This document shows positions 17,568 through 26,464 of a stretch of 64,000 bases of DNA, in pieces. The position numbers and the translations under genes are program-made. The notes beneath the pieces were generated by a model that saw only the letters and a program-made list of their open reading frames with translations, was not told where the DNA came from and did not search any database. Where the stretch lies: the NCBI RefSeq assembly GCF_004349265.1, contig NZ_SMFL01000015.1, forward strand, positions 103,971-167,970, written 5' to 3'. Positions within the stretch are counted from its first letter, which is position 1, and every line of letters begins with the position of its first letter. This DNA comes from Dyadobacter psychrotolerans. GTDB taxonomy: Bacteria; Bacteroidota; Bacteroidia; Cytophagales; Spirosomataceae.

Positions 17568-17570
17568 AGT

Positions 17571-17634
17571 TTTGCCACGGATGGAAATTTAACCAGCTAA
17601 TAACATTGGTGAAAATTCGTGCATCCGTGGCAAA
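17571..17634. repeat. REP-like inverted-repeat element
   Basis: Arms TTTGCCACGGATG (17571-17583) and CATCCGTGGCAAA (17622-17634) are exact 13-bp reverse complements, 38 bases apart. The element fills most of the gap between convergent genes. It resembles dispersed palindromes of the type GCCACGGAT...ATCCGTGGC that I recall from Bacteroidota genomes. Only one copy is seen in this window. It could fold as a long hairpin and protect or end transcripts. Confidence 0.7.
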
Positions 17635-17655
17635 GAAATTATTGTGGCAAAAAAG

Positions 17656-18714
17656 TTATTTGCCTTCTCCAAAAATATCCTCCCAACGATAATAGTGAAA
17701 TACTTTTCCCTCCGACATCACAACAAACAATCCCTTCTGAAACTGTGCATTGAGCGGAAGACTGGTAACGTCTGACCCGTCGCTTTTCAATGCTGAAACT
17801 TTTACTATTTTGATCAGTTGATGATCATGTAAGTTGTCGGCGGTACCTTCCCGATTGAAAATGTGGAACTTGCCGGCTCCCTGATCCGAAACGAGAATGT
17901 ATCCTGATTTCTCTCCGGTTTTATAAATCGAGATGCCTTCATTGTCTTCGGTAAAACCTTTGTTGGCTATCAATGCAAGTTCGGAGCCGCTGCTGTCGGG
18001 ATCAGCAAAATATTTACGGACGCCAACCTGTTCGTCTGAATAAAAAATGTAGCCGTTTTCATTGTCAGCCGCAATGGATTCAATTTCCTTTTTGCCACTA
18101 TACTTTCCGAATTTGCGGACGACCTCCCCGGTAACATTTCCTTTTCCGTCATCAGCCAGTTTATATTGCCAGAGGTATCCGTCAGCAGGACCGGTTTTAC
18201 GGCCAACAATTGCGAAAATTGCTTTATCCGATGGTCGTGTGTAAAGCGAAATACCCATGGGGTCCTGAGTTGTTTCGCCTTTAAAAACTTCGATGCCGCC
18301 GTTGTCAATTGCCTTCATATCCGGCAAACTGTAAATGCGGATTTTATTGGCTTCCCGTTCAGTAACTACTGCTATGTCTGTTGGTTTTCCATTAAGTACC
18401 AGTCCGTAAGCAATGTCAACATTATTGGGGCGTTTGAGATTTCTTACGACTTTATCCTGAATAATTTTGCCTTGCAAATCAAACACATAAAGTGCCCCGT
18501 CCTGGTCTTTGTCTGTTCCGATAATCAGACTTTTGGATGCATCGGCCGGGTTGATCCAGATCGCAGGATCGTCCGTGTCATGTTTAACAGGTTCAGTGAT
18601 GACTACCGGTTTAATCGCTGACGGATCTGGGGTTGTTTTTAGTGCTTTTTTTGTGCAGGAGGAAAAGGAAAATACAATGGCTAAAAACAGACAGGAAACT
18701 ATATTTTTATTCAT
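17656..18714 (-). CDS. Beta-propeller phytase (3-phytase family), lipoprotein
   Basis: A 352-residue protein with a lipoprotein leader (FLAIVFSFSSC, Cys20). Beta-propeller phytase marks are HDTDDPAIWINPADASKSLIIGTDKDQDGALYVFDL near residues 45-80, RPNNVDIAYG, GISLYTRPSD, ESIAADNENGYIFYSDEQVGVRKY and EDNEGISIYKTG. The Asp and Glu clusters are the calcium sites that bind phosphates in this family. The enzyme releases phosphate from phytate at the cell surface or in the periplasm. It lies 73 bp downstream of a TonB-dependent receptor on the same strand, separated by a hairpin terminator. Such phytase-receptor pairs are known and suggest uptake of phytate-derived phosphate or metal. Confidence 0.9.
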   Translation of the reverse strand: MNKNIVSCLFLAIVFSFSSCTKKALKTTPDPSAIKPVVITEPVKHDTDDPAIWINPADASKSLIIGTDKDQDGALYVFDLQGKIIQDKVVRNLKRPNNVDIAYGLVLNGKPTDIAVVTEREANKIRIYSLPDMKAIDNGGIEVFKGETTQDPMGISLYTRPSDKAIFAIVGRKTGPADGYLWQYKLADDGKGNVTGEVVRKFGKYSGKKEIESIAADNENGYIFYSDEQVGVRKYFADPDSSGSELALIANKGFTEDNEGISIYKTGEKSGYILVSDQGAGKFHIFNREGTADNLHDHQLIKIVKVSALKSDGSDVTSLPLNAQFQKGLFVVMSEGKVFHYYRWEDIFGEGK

Positions 18715-18732
18715 TTTAATAAATTTTTATTT

Positions 18733-18767
18733 AAAAAACATGAGCCCGGCCGCGGCCAGGCTCATGT
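18733..18767 (-). terminator. Terminator between TonB receptor and phytase genes
   Basis: On the minus strand ACATGAGCC (18759-18767) pairs with GGCTCATGT (18738-18746), with further GC pairs inside, and is followed by TTTTTT. This is a strong intrinsic terminator 20 bp past the receptor stop and 23 bp before the phytase start. It would lower phytase expression relative to the receptor, or force phytase to use its own promoter. Confidence 0.85.
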
Positions 18768-18787
18768 CACATTTGAGAACAAAGGTA

Positions 18788-21622
18788 TTATTTGGTAAGG
18801 TCAAATTTTAATCCAAGGTTAAATCTCGGGCGGTAGTATTCAGCCTGTACTGTCCGTGAGGAAATGCTTTGGTAATAACGCAACGGCTGGTTGGTCAAAT
18901 TGTTTGCTTCTGCAAATACGCGCAGATTTTTGGTGATTTTGTATGCCGCGTTTGCATCCAGGAAAAACTGCTTGTCGTAATAAATATCATCAAAATCACT
19001 TCCGCCAAGTGCATCAAGGTAAGCAGCGGTGTAATTGGCTGACAGCCTTGCGGAAAAACGTTTATCTTCCCACGATAACGATGCATTGAACATGTGTGGC
19101 GCAGTTCCCGGCAAAGTAACATCACTTCTTACATCACCATCTTCATTGTAAACACCATTGGCAAAGGATTTCGTAAACGTGTAATTTGTGTAAATTCCAA
19201 AGTTTTTAAGAAAACCCGGAAGGAAATCAAGCTGGCGCTGGAAAGCTACTTCAAAGCCAAAAACATTTACACTTTCGCCGTTTCTCGACTGGAAAAAATC
19301 CCATTGTTCGCCAGCTGCAACCGGATTGGCTGTGTTTGGAAAATCGGCAGCAAAGTCTGCGGAGCCATACTGCTGATTACGATATGTGTAGATAAAGTTT
19401 TTCAGGTTTTTGTAAAATGCGCCACCCGAAATCAAACCTACTGATTCAAAATAGTTTTCGGCCATTAAATCGAAGTTATAGGAGTAGGTCGCTTTCAAAT
19501 CAGGATTACCCGCCCGGATTTCCCTGTCGCCCGGAATCGTGCTGATGTAGGGAGCCAGCGCGTAGTAATTAGGCCGTGCAAGTGCGGTGGTTGCTGCTGC
19601 CCGCAATATCAGATTTTCGGTCGCATTGTATTTAAATGAAAGGTTTGGCATTACGTTCAGATAATTATTTTTCACTGTACGCTGTCCTGTCAGTTCCTCC
19701 TCATCTTCAATCAGGTTTCCGGTGTAATCAATAGAAGTATTTTCTAATCTTGCCCCCAGAATCATCGATATTTTTTCATTCAAATCCTGATCCCAGCGAA
19801 CATAACCTGCAACGATGTTTTCCTTCGCATTGTAATTCACGCCTAAAAACTCACTCGGAACAGTAGCGGACTCAAAAATCGAAGTGTTGCTCAGGTTTAA
19901 ACCGCCCAGGAATTTGTTGCTGGCAAACAATCCCGGAACCAGGTGAGATCCTGCCTGGAAATTTCCATCGTTCCAGTTAACAGTCGGATTCGTTCCCAAA
20001 GTTGCGAAGTCATCTTCGTTAACCGGGGAATATTCATAAAAGATATTATCACGGTCTTTCGTTTTTAATCTCAAACGACCACCCACACGAATTCTGCCCT
20101 TCTGATCGGCAATAACCGAAAACGGAAAACGTACATTTACTTTAGCGCCAAATTCCGTTTCTTTTGTAAAATCATGATTTTCACTGATTTCGTTCAGTCC
20201 TATGGAAGAAGCATCCAGACTTGCTGCTGTGAACATCGGCGAGCGGCTGTCACCATTGTAAGTCAAGGCATTTCCGCTTTTTCGAAAATCAATGTAACGT
20301 TCATTTGGGCGATCCTCACTAGCCGTTGAATAACTTACCGACCAGTCCAAATCCACCTTTGGGCCGAGCAAATGGTCGCCTTTCACGGAGTAGTTCTGCA
20401 CCCGCTGATCTTCCAAACGTGTGTTTTTGTTGCGGCTGTTGTCAATTCCACCTTTTGTCTGGCGTCCGATTCGTCCTTCAAAGCCGGTTATTTTGTCATT
20501 GTTGTCATACACCGGTTCAATGTTATCTATGCGTAAACGGTAACGGTTTTCACGGTCGTCACGCCAGTTGTACATCGCGTTGGCAGTGATCGTGTGATTT
20601 TGACCTAACTTAAAATCAAATGCTGCGGATAAACTTCTTCTGATACGCTGCACATCATATTTACGAACATCGCTTTCATTGATATATACATTCCCGAAAT
20701 CATCTTTTGCCCAGGAAGCTTCGACGTCATCCGACCCATATGAATTGTTGTTATAAGACCCGCCAAGTACCATCCCGATGGAGTTTTTTGCAAATCTGTT
20801 GGCATATAAAAATCCACCGGTGTACAAAGCTTTTCCACGAATCGGGTTAAAACCACTGGACAGCGTAGCCGAGATCCGCTGACCATTCGGTGCTGCCCTC
20901 GTCACCAGATTTACCGAACCACCAATTGCATCTGCGTCCATATCCGGGGTTAAAGTTTTGTTTACCTCAATAGTGGAAATCATATCAGACGGAATTAAAT
21001 CCATCTGCACACGGCGGTTGTCACCTTCCGCTGACGGTATCCGGTCGCCGTTCATGGTAACTGAGTTAAGTTCAGGTGCTAGTCCACGGATGATGATATT
21101 ACGAGCTTCTCCCTGGTCATTTTGCATCGTGATACCAGGAACCCGTTTAAGTGCATCGCCAATATTAGCATCCGGAAAACGACCCACCTGATCGGAAGAA
21201 ATGATGTTGCTGATGTTTTCGTTGTTACGCTGCTGGTTGAGCGCTTTGGCCTGTCCTTTCAAACGGTCACCCATCACCACTACCTCGTTCATGTTCAGGC
21301 TGCCTTCTTTCATGATCATTTCAACCGAAATAACCTGGCCTGCCTGTACGGTCACTTCCTGTGAAAAATTCTGGTAGCCGATATAAGTTGCTTCCAGTTT
21401 ATAAGTTCCTGCGGGAACGTTGAGGAGTTCAAATTTTCCGCGTACATCCGAAATGGTATATTGATTTCCCGGCGTGAGTTTAAGTGTCGCACCCGGGAGG
21501 GACAACTTCTGTGCATCCATGATATTCCCCGTTATCAGCCCTTTTTGGGCAAAGGAAAAGGTCACAAAAAGTAAAAAACAAAAGGTAAAAAAGATTTTCC
21601 TGTTAGATGTAGATGTGTTCAT
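18788..21622 (-). CDS. TonB-dependent receptor with carboxypeptidase-regulatory-like N-terminus
   Basis: The start at 21622 gives 944 residues with a signal peptide (KIFFTFCFLLFVTFSFAQ); an ATG 24 bases upstream is possible. Domains in order: a CarboxypepD_reg-like beta-sandwich (ITGNIMDAQKLSLPGATL to YIGYQNFSQEV), a plug (VVVMGDRLKGQAKAL, RFPDANIGDALKRVPGI, RNIIIRGL), and a 22-strand barrel ending RFNLGLKFDLTK. The barrel sits in the outer membrane and imports large ligands with TonB energy. There is no SusD partner, so it is not a SusC-type glycan importer; its neighbour is a phytase. The segment VPGITMQNDQGEARN is typical of TonB receptors of this group. Confidence 0.92.
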   Translation of the reverse strand: MNTSTSNRKIFFTFCFLLFVTFSFAQKGLITGNIMDAQKLSLPGATLKLTPGNQYTISDVRGKFELLNVPAGTYKLEATYIGYQNFSQEVTVQAGQVISVEMIMKEGSLNMNEVVVMGDRLKGQAKALNQQRNNENISNIISSDQVGRFPDANIGDALKRVPGITMQNDQGEARNIIIRGLAPELNSVTMNGDRIPSAEGDNRRVQMDLIPSDMISTIEVNKTLTPDMDADAIGGSVNLVTRAAPNGQRISATLSSGFNPIRGKALYTGGFLYANRFAKNSIGMVLGGSYNNNSYGSDDVEASWAKDDFGNVYINESDVRKYDVQRIRRSLSAAFDFKLGQNHTITANAMYNWRDDRENRYRLRIDNIEPVYDNNDKITGFEGRIGRQTKGGIDNSRNKNTRLEDQRVQNYSVKGDHLLGPKVDLDWSVSYSTASEDRPNERYIDFRKSGNALTYNGDSRSPMFTAASLDASSIGLNEISENHDFTKETEFGAKVNVRFPFSVIADQKGRIRVGGRLRLKTKDRDNIFYEYSPVNEDDFATLGTNPTVNWNDGNFQAGSHLVPGLFASNKFLGGLNLSNTSIFESATVPSEFLGVNYNAKENIVAGYVRWDQDLNEKISMILGARLENTSIDYTGNLIEDEEELTGQRTVKNNYLNVMPNLSFKYNATENLILRAAATTALARPNYYALAPYISTIPGDREIRAGNPDLKATYSYNFDLMAENYFESVGLISGGAFYKNLKNFIYTYRNQQYGSADFAADFPNTANPVAAGEQWDFFQSRNGESVNVFGFEVAFQRQLDFLPGFLKNFGIYTNYTFTKSFANGVYNEDGDVRSDVTLPGTAPHMFNASLSWEDKRFSARLSANYTAAYLDALGGSDFDDIYYDKQFFLDANAAYKITKNLRVFAEANNLTNQPLRYYQSISSRTVQAEYYRPRFNLGLKFDLTK

Positions 21623-21978
21623 AAAGCTGATTTTATTCAGCTGCAAAGGTCACCTCGCCGTGTTAAGCTTATGTTTCTTTTGTGTTATCAAATTGTTATG
21701 ATGAAAGAATTGTCGATTTATTTATTTGATAATGAGCTTGTTGCAATTTTTGCTTTAAGGTTTATGTGGACTTGTCTGATGGAAATCTTTCTTTGTTTAT
21801 TTAAATTATAAGTATTAAAGTTCAAACGAAAAGTGGCATACTTAGTAAAAACAGACATTCCGGATGCTAAAATTGGTTCTGAGTAATGCGGGTTTAAAAG
21901 TACTGGCCTGCATTTTGCGCTATGGACTTGATAAGGTTAATAACATCGATACATACGACATTCTGAAAATCAATTTTT
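21623..21978. other. Divergent spacer between the TonB receptor and NmrA-type genes
   Basis: About 355 bp, AT-rich. It should hold two divergent promoters, but I found no exact TTTG/TAnnTTTG pair. Short open frames here have no recognisable protein content. No riboswitch fold was apparent. Confidence 0.5.
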
Positions 21979-22869
21979 ATGGAAAAGACTATTTTAGTAG
22001 CAGGCGGCACAGGAGATTTAGGCGGACGGATTGTAAGATTTTTGCTTGAAAAAGGTGCCGGCGTACGAACCATCGTTCGGCAGGATGCGGACCCGGCCAA
22101 AGTAGAAAAGCTGGAAGCATTAGGTGTTGAACTTATTCAGCTGGACATGACGGACCTGATACAGTTAACAGCTGCTTGTGAAGGTGTCAGCTGTGTGATA
22201 TCTGCTCTGCAGGGTTTGGGTGATGTAATTGTAGATATGCAGTCTGCCATACTGGAAGCTGCGGTAAAAGCAGGTGTTCCAAGGTTTATTCCTTCTGATT
22301 TTTCCAGCGATTTCACAAGGCTGACTCCCGGAGAAAACCGGAATTTTGACCTGCGACGCGAATTTTACGAACGTATCGATAAATCACCCATCGCAGCAAC
22401 AACAATCTTTAACGGGGCGTTTGCCGAAATTTTGAACAACAATATTCCGTTCCTTGATTTTAAGAAAAAGTCGGTCGGTTATCTCGGAGATCCTGATTTC
22501 AAACTTGATTTTACCACGATGGATAATGCGGCCGAGTTTACCGCAGCTGCTGCTCTGGACGATTCTACACCCAGGAATTTAAATATCGCAAGCTTTCAGG
22601 TTAGCGCAAATGAAATGGCAGAACTTGCAGCAAAGGTTTTAGGGGAAGAATATAAGACAGCTAGTTTAGGAAACATTGAAGATTTTGCCGCTGGTGTAAA
22701 AAAAGCCCGTGAAGCCAATCCGGATGGTGAGAAGGAGCTTTATCCAAGATGGCAACAGGGACAATACATTCAGTCCATGTTTAGTGTTCAAAATGATAAA
22801 CCCGATAATGACCGTTATCCGGATATTAAGTGGACAACGCTTGAGGAATATCTGACCGCACGGAAATAG
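21979..22869 (+). CDS. NmrA-like / isoflavone-reductase-like NAD(P)-binding protein
   Basis: A 296-residue cytoplasmic protein of the atypical short-chain dehydrogenase type. The Rossmann motif GGTGDLGGRIV is at residues 9-19, followed by VRTIVRQ, whose arginine suggests preference for NADPH. Other marks are LDMTDLIQLTAACEGVSCVISALQ and RFIPSDFSSDF, as in NmrA and isoflavone reductase families. The C-terminal part has the substrate domain (LGDPDFKLDFTTMDNAAEFTA). Members are either reductases or redox sensors, and nothing here decides which. It is monocistronic and converges on the GH15 gene. Confidence 0.83.
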   Translation: MEKTILVAGGTGDLGGRIVRFLLEKGAGVRTIVRQDADPAKVEKLEALGVELIQLDMTDLIQLTAACEGVSCVISALQGLGDVIVDMQSAILEAAVKAGVPRFIPSDFSSDFTRLTPGENRNFDLRREFYERIDKSPIAATTIFNGAFAEILNNNIPFLDFKKKSVGYLGDPDFKLDFTTMDNAAEFTAAAALDDSTPRNLNIASFQVSANEMAELAAKVLGEEYKTASLGNIEDFAAGVKKAREANPDGEKELYPRWQQGQYIQSMFSVQNDKPDNDRYPDIKWTTLEEYLTARK

Positions 22870-22877
22870 ACATAAAG

Positions 22878-22921
22878 ATTTGCCTGAAAGACTGTCAAAA
22901 AACGCAGTCTCTTAGGCAAAT
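22878..22921. terminator. Bidirectional terminator-like hairpin
   Basis: Arms ATTTGCCTGAAAGACTG (22878-22894) and CAGTCTCTTAGGCAAAT (22905-22921) pair along 17 bp with a small internal mismatch, around a 10-base loop. The hairpin fills the space between two convergent genes. T-runs after it are short, so it may act mainly through the long stem. Confidence 0.7.
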
Positions 22922-22924
22922 TAT

Positions 22925-24736
22925 TTATAACCGATCCAGTTGTTTATCAATTTCAAGTGCAGCGCTGATCAGTGCCAGATGCGTAAATGCCTGTGGAAAA
23001 TTGCCTAAATGTTCGGCTTTGTGACTTATCTGTTCGGCGAAAAGTCCAAGATGATTGGCATAACCATTCATTTTTTCGAAACTGTCCAGTGCTTTGGTTA
23101 CTTGTCCGCTCTTGGCCATTGCTTCTATAAACCAGAACGAACACATATTGAAAGTACCTTCCTCACCTTCGAGTCCGTCAAATTTATCAATGCCATTGCG
23201 GTAACGATAGAGTAGTACGTCAAGTCCCAGCTCACGTTCGACAACGTTTAAAGTTGACAGCCAGCGGGGCTCATGGGGCGAAATGAAGTGCATCAGCGAC
23301 ATAAGCAATACACTGGCATCCACATTGTCGGAACCTTTGTACTGAACCCAGGCACCTACTTTATCATTCCAGAAATTGTGATAAATATCCAGGTAAATTT
23401 CAGTACGGATATCATTCCATTGCTCTTTAGGATAGGGAAAAGAACGGTGATCCGCAATTTTGATTGCACGGTCCATTGCCACCCAGCACATCAGCCGGCT
23501 GTGCAAAAATTCTTTTTCGATATTTCTTATTTCCCAAATGCCATGATCTGCTTTTTGCCAGTTTTCAATAACCATTTCAATTTGTTTGACAATAGTCTCC
23601 CAAAATTCATAGGTAACGGCTGAATGCTGTTTGTTATAGATGTATATCGTATCTATTAATTCTCCGTAGATATCAATTTGCAGCTGATCCTGTGCTGCGT
23701 TCCCGATTCTGACGGGTAACGATTTTTTATAACCTTCCAAATGTGAAAGCTCTGATTCTTTGAGATCATGACTGCCGTCGATGGCGTACATCAGATATAG
23801 TTTGTCGTCCGTGCAGCGGTCGTGTATCCATTTGAGAAAGGCGGTAGCTTCGTCGGTGTAGCCAAGCCGCAGAAAGGCGTACATGGTAAAAGCGGCATCG
23901 CGGATCCAGGTGTAGCGGTAATCCCAGTTTCGGCTTCCCTGTAAGGTCTCGGGCAAACTGAACGTGGGTGCAGCCACCATTGAGCCATGTTCGGATGAGG
24001 TCAAAAGTTTTAAAGTGATCGCCGAACGGTTTACGGATTCCTTCCAGCGTCCCTTGTATGTAGATTTTTTTGACCAGTTTCTCCAGTAATTGATCGTTTC
24101 AAATTTGGTTGTTTCCTTATATGCGTCAACAGGATCTGGCGTTGCATTTTGCTCTTTACCACATTCAAAAATAAGGTAAGCAACCTCCGATTCTTTCAGG
24201 GTAAATTCAGCGTAACCGAAGTTTTCTTTTACCTGTAAGGTTACGTCAGCCATCAGCCGCATTGAAGTTTGTTCTTCATTGTGAGCAGTGAAAGTCACGA
24301 TATTGTCTTGCAGTTTACAGTTATGTTCTGCCTGGGCATAATCAAAAGCCGGATTGCATTTTACGCTGTAAGTAATATTTCCCCGAACTGATTTTACTTC
24401 CCGCACAATGGCATTGGACATCTTGGTATGTCCGTCGGTTAGAGGCATATAGTCGGTAAGTTCGGCGATACCTTCTTCGGAGAAAAATCGGGTAAGCAGC
24501 ACAGCGGTGTCGGGCAGATAGAGTTGTTTGGTTTTGTACTCTTCAATTTGCGGAGTAATTGAAAAACTTCCTCCTTTATCACTGTCAAGAATTTTGGAAA
24601 AAACGGTAGGAGAATCAAAAGTAGGATAACACATGAAATCGATCGAGCCATCCATGGACACGAGCGCCACGGTTTTCAGGTTTCCAATTTGTCCGTAATC
24701 TTCAATAGGGTTGTATCCTTTGTTGAAATCCTGCAT
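22925..24736 (-). CDS. Glycoside hydrolase family 15 protein (glucoamylase/trehalase-like)
   Basis: A 603-residue protein without a signal peptide, so probably cytoplasmic. The N-terminal part (residues 1-220) is a trehalase-like beta-sandwich: YNPIEDYGQIGNLKTVALVS, DGSIDFMCYPTFDSPTVFS. The C-terminal (alpha/alpha)6 barrel starts near residue 235, with TFSLPETLQGSRNWDYRYTWIRDAAFTMYAF and ending with NHLGLFAEQISHKAEHLGNFPQAFTHLAL. The catalytic acid is expected in the LEGEEGTFNMCSFWF region and the base near LFAEQI. The family includes glucoamylase, glucodextranase and alpha,alpha-trehalase; cytoplasmic members of this shape are often trehalases. The gene is monocistronic. Confidence 0.88.
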   Translation of the reverse strand: MQDFNKGYNPIEDYGQIGNLKTVALVSMDGSIDFMCYPTFDSPTVFSKILDSDKGGSFSITPQIEEYKTKQLYLPDTAVLLTRFFSEEGIAELTDYMPLTDGHTKMSNAIVREVKSVRGNITYSVKCNPAFDYAQAEHNCKLQDNIVTFTAHNEEQTSMRLMADVTLQVKENFGYAEFTLKESEVAYLIFECGKEQNATPDPVDAYKETTKFETINYWRNWSKKSTYKGRWKESVNRSAITLKLLTSSEHGSMVAAPTFSLPETLQGSRNWDYRYTWIRDAAFTMYAFLRLGYTDEATAFLKWIHDRCTDDKLYLMYAIDGSHDLKESELSHLEGYKKSLPVRIGNAAQDQLQIDIYGELIDTIYIYNKQHSAVTYEFWETIVKQIEMVIENWQKADHGIWEIRNIEKEFLHSRLMCWVAMDRAIKIADHRSFPYPKEQWNDIRTEIYLDIYHNFWNDKVGAWVQYKGSDNVDASVLLMSLMHFISPHEPRWLSTLNVVERELGLDVLLYRYRNGIDKFDGLEGEEGTFNMCSFWFIEAMAKSGQVTKALDSFEKMNGYANHLGLFAEQISHKAEHLGNFPQAFTHLALISAALEIDKQLDRL

Positions 24737-24911
24737 TACAAATGGTTTGAGTTTGCCTTTTAATGTTTTGAGGTGAGGTGAAATAATCAGGCCAGCAGGT
24801 TTGATTGGCTAATAACTGAGGAAGCGGGTAGAGGAAATGTGATCCCGACTTTTATAGTAAGAGTTCATCGAATTGTCTGGTGTGAAATATTATCAATTTT
24901 CACTTAATCAA

Positions 24912-25436
24912 ATGAAAACCATGAAGCCATTTTCAACAATCCTGTTTCTTTTCTTATCTGTCAATGTTTTTGGGCAAACAAAATGGGACAGCGCAGTAAA
25001 TCACGCCGGCTTAAAAGTAATCCATAGGGAGAAAAATGGGAGCAGTGCAATGTTTTACTTGAATGGAAAACTGATGCATAGCAGTTTACATAAAACGCTG
25101 AACCCGGATTTTGTCGCAGACGTAGATGTTCTGGAAGGAAAAATTTATATCAAAACAAAAGCTGATTACAAGCCCCAAATTATCTCTTTAAATAATCTGC
25201 GAAAAAAGTATCTTGCTCAGCAGCCCAAACCGGCACTGTTTATGATCGATGACGAAATGGTGGATGGAAACTATGAAAGCATTTTAGTAGATGAAAACAC
25301 TTTGCTTTCGATCGTTACCGAAAACTTCCTTAACAGGGAGGAGGGACTTGATCTGATTTTGATCAAACTGCGGACTAAATCGAAGGAGAATATAAAAAAA
25401 TCGAAGGAGATAATGATACGCGGAAATGCTATATGA
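24912..25436 (+). CDS. Small secreted hypothetical protein
   Basis: The start at 24912 gives 174 residues with a signal peptide (MKPFSTILFLFLSVNVFGQ). A start at 24873 would add 13 residues before the leader and is less likely. I do not recognise the family. The mature part is charged and basic toward the end (KLRTKSKENIKKSKEIMIRG), with alternating hydrophobic strands such as VDVLEGKIYIKTK and GNYESILVDENTLLSI. There is no lipobox. It stands alone between the GH15 gene and the response regulator, with no close neighbour on the same strand. Function unknown. Confidence 0.6.
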   Translation: MKTMKPFSTILFLFLSVNVFGQTKWDSAVNHAGLKVIHREKNGSSAMFYLNGKLMHSSLHKTLNPDFVADVDVLEGKIYIKTKADYKPQIISLNNLRKKYLAQQPKPALFMIDDEMVDGNYESILVDENTLLSIVTENFLNREEGLDLILIKLRTKSKENIKKSKEIMIRGNAI

Positions 25437-25741
25437 TTTTTGAAGACCTGTCAGAGAATCCTTACATCGAAATAGGAAACCAGAGCAACTAGGGCATAAC
25501 CTTGCTGGTTTGTGGTCCGGAAGAATAATCAAGAAGCTCAGACTTGTTTATCAGATTATTGAGGAAACTATAAATGTTTACGTAGTTGCTGCTAAGGGAC
25601 ATTATTCCGATAAGTAGTAATATTTCCACAACCTCTTTAAAGATTGGATTTGCATTTAAAGTTATGTATCCTTTTTTGAGAAATTGGGTAGTAAATGCTT
25701 TTGTATAACTTACATTTAAAATTGTAACCTGAACTTTTTGA
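25437..25741. other. Spacer upstream of the LytTR regulator gene
   Basis: About 305 bp, AT-rich. A minus-strand open frame crosses it but begins inside the regulator gene in antisense and has no family features. I see no repeat, RNA or terminator here beyond AT-rich runs. Confidence 0.5.
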
Positions 25742-26461
25742 ATGCAAAGTACTACTACTCCGGTACGCTTTATTGCTATTGACGACAACCCGCTTGACCT
25801 GCTTGCCATTACTGAATATGCCAAAGCATATCCGTTCCTGATCAACTGCGGCACCTTTTCCAATGCACTGGAAGGGGTGGAAGCTACCGGTTATATCAAA
25901 CCGGATCTTATTTTTCTGGATATTGAAATGCCGGGAAGCACCGGTCTGGAGTTACTCAGGAAGATCAGAGCAGATGTTCCCATGGCGGTGTTTATTACTT
26001 CACATGCAGAATTCGCCCTGGAAGGATTTGAGTTGTCGGCACTGGATTTCGTCCTTAAACCACTTACCGAAGAGCGTTTTGTTCAGACTGCCAGGAAAAT
26101 AGGTGAGTACGCGGAAATGAAAGCAAAGTCGGAGGCGTATGAAGTCCTGTTTGAGAAAGATATGCTGACGATCAAAGAGGGGTATAACCAGGTACGTTTA
26201 TCTCAAAAGGATATTATTTATCTGGAAGCAATGCAGGATTATACCAAAATCGTTACAGATAAAAAAAACTATATCACGCTGTCTTCACTTTCCTTTTTCA
26301 TGGAACAGCTTTCACCTGACCGGTTTTTACGTGTGCATCGAAGTTATGCAGTTTCTATAAGCCGGATCAGCGAGTTGCGTATTTCAGAAATAATTTGCAG
26401 CAACACAACCATTCCCGTAGGAAAAACTTATCGCTCAACCGTTGCAAAGCTGAAACTATAA
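25742..26461 (+). CDS. LytTR-type response regulator
   Basis: A 239-residue cytoplasmic DNA-binding regulator. The receiver domain (residues 8-125) has the acidic pair Asp14-Asp15 (IAIDDNP), the phosphoacceptor Asp60 in IFLDIEMPGSTGLELL, a switch Thr/Ser region at FITSHAEFA, and Lys106 in FVLKPLT. The LytTR DNA-binding domain (about residues 140-239) has KDIIYLEAMQDYTKIVT, SLSFFMEQLSPDRFLRVHRSYAVSISRI and the final IPVGKTYRSTVAKL. It is followed after 3 bp by a histidine kinase gene, its likely partner. The kinase is of HisKA type rather than the LytS type more often seen with LytTR regulators. Confidence 0.93.
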   Translation: MQSTTTPVRFIAIDDNPLDLLAITEYAKAYPFLINCGTFSNALEGVEATGYIKPDLIFLDIEMPGSTGLELLRKIRADVPMAVFITSHAEFALEGFELSALDFVLKPLTEERFVQTARKIGEYAEMKAKSEAYEVLFEKDMLTIKEGYNQVRLSQKDIIYLEAMQDYTKIVTDKKNYITLSSLSFFMEQLSPDRFLRVHRSYAVSISRISELRISEIICSNTTIPVGKTYRSTVAKLKL

Positions 26462-26464
26462 ACC

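Noticed and set aside
18788..21622. A SusC-type glycan importer (polysaccharide utilisation locus).
   Set aside because: No SusD gene beside it, and the neighbour is a phytase.
25489..25863. A 124-codon minus-strand open frame over the spacer before the LytTR gene.
   Set aside because: It starts in antisense inside the regulator gene and shows no family features; the regulator is certain.
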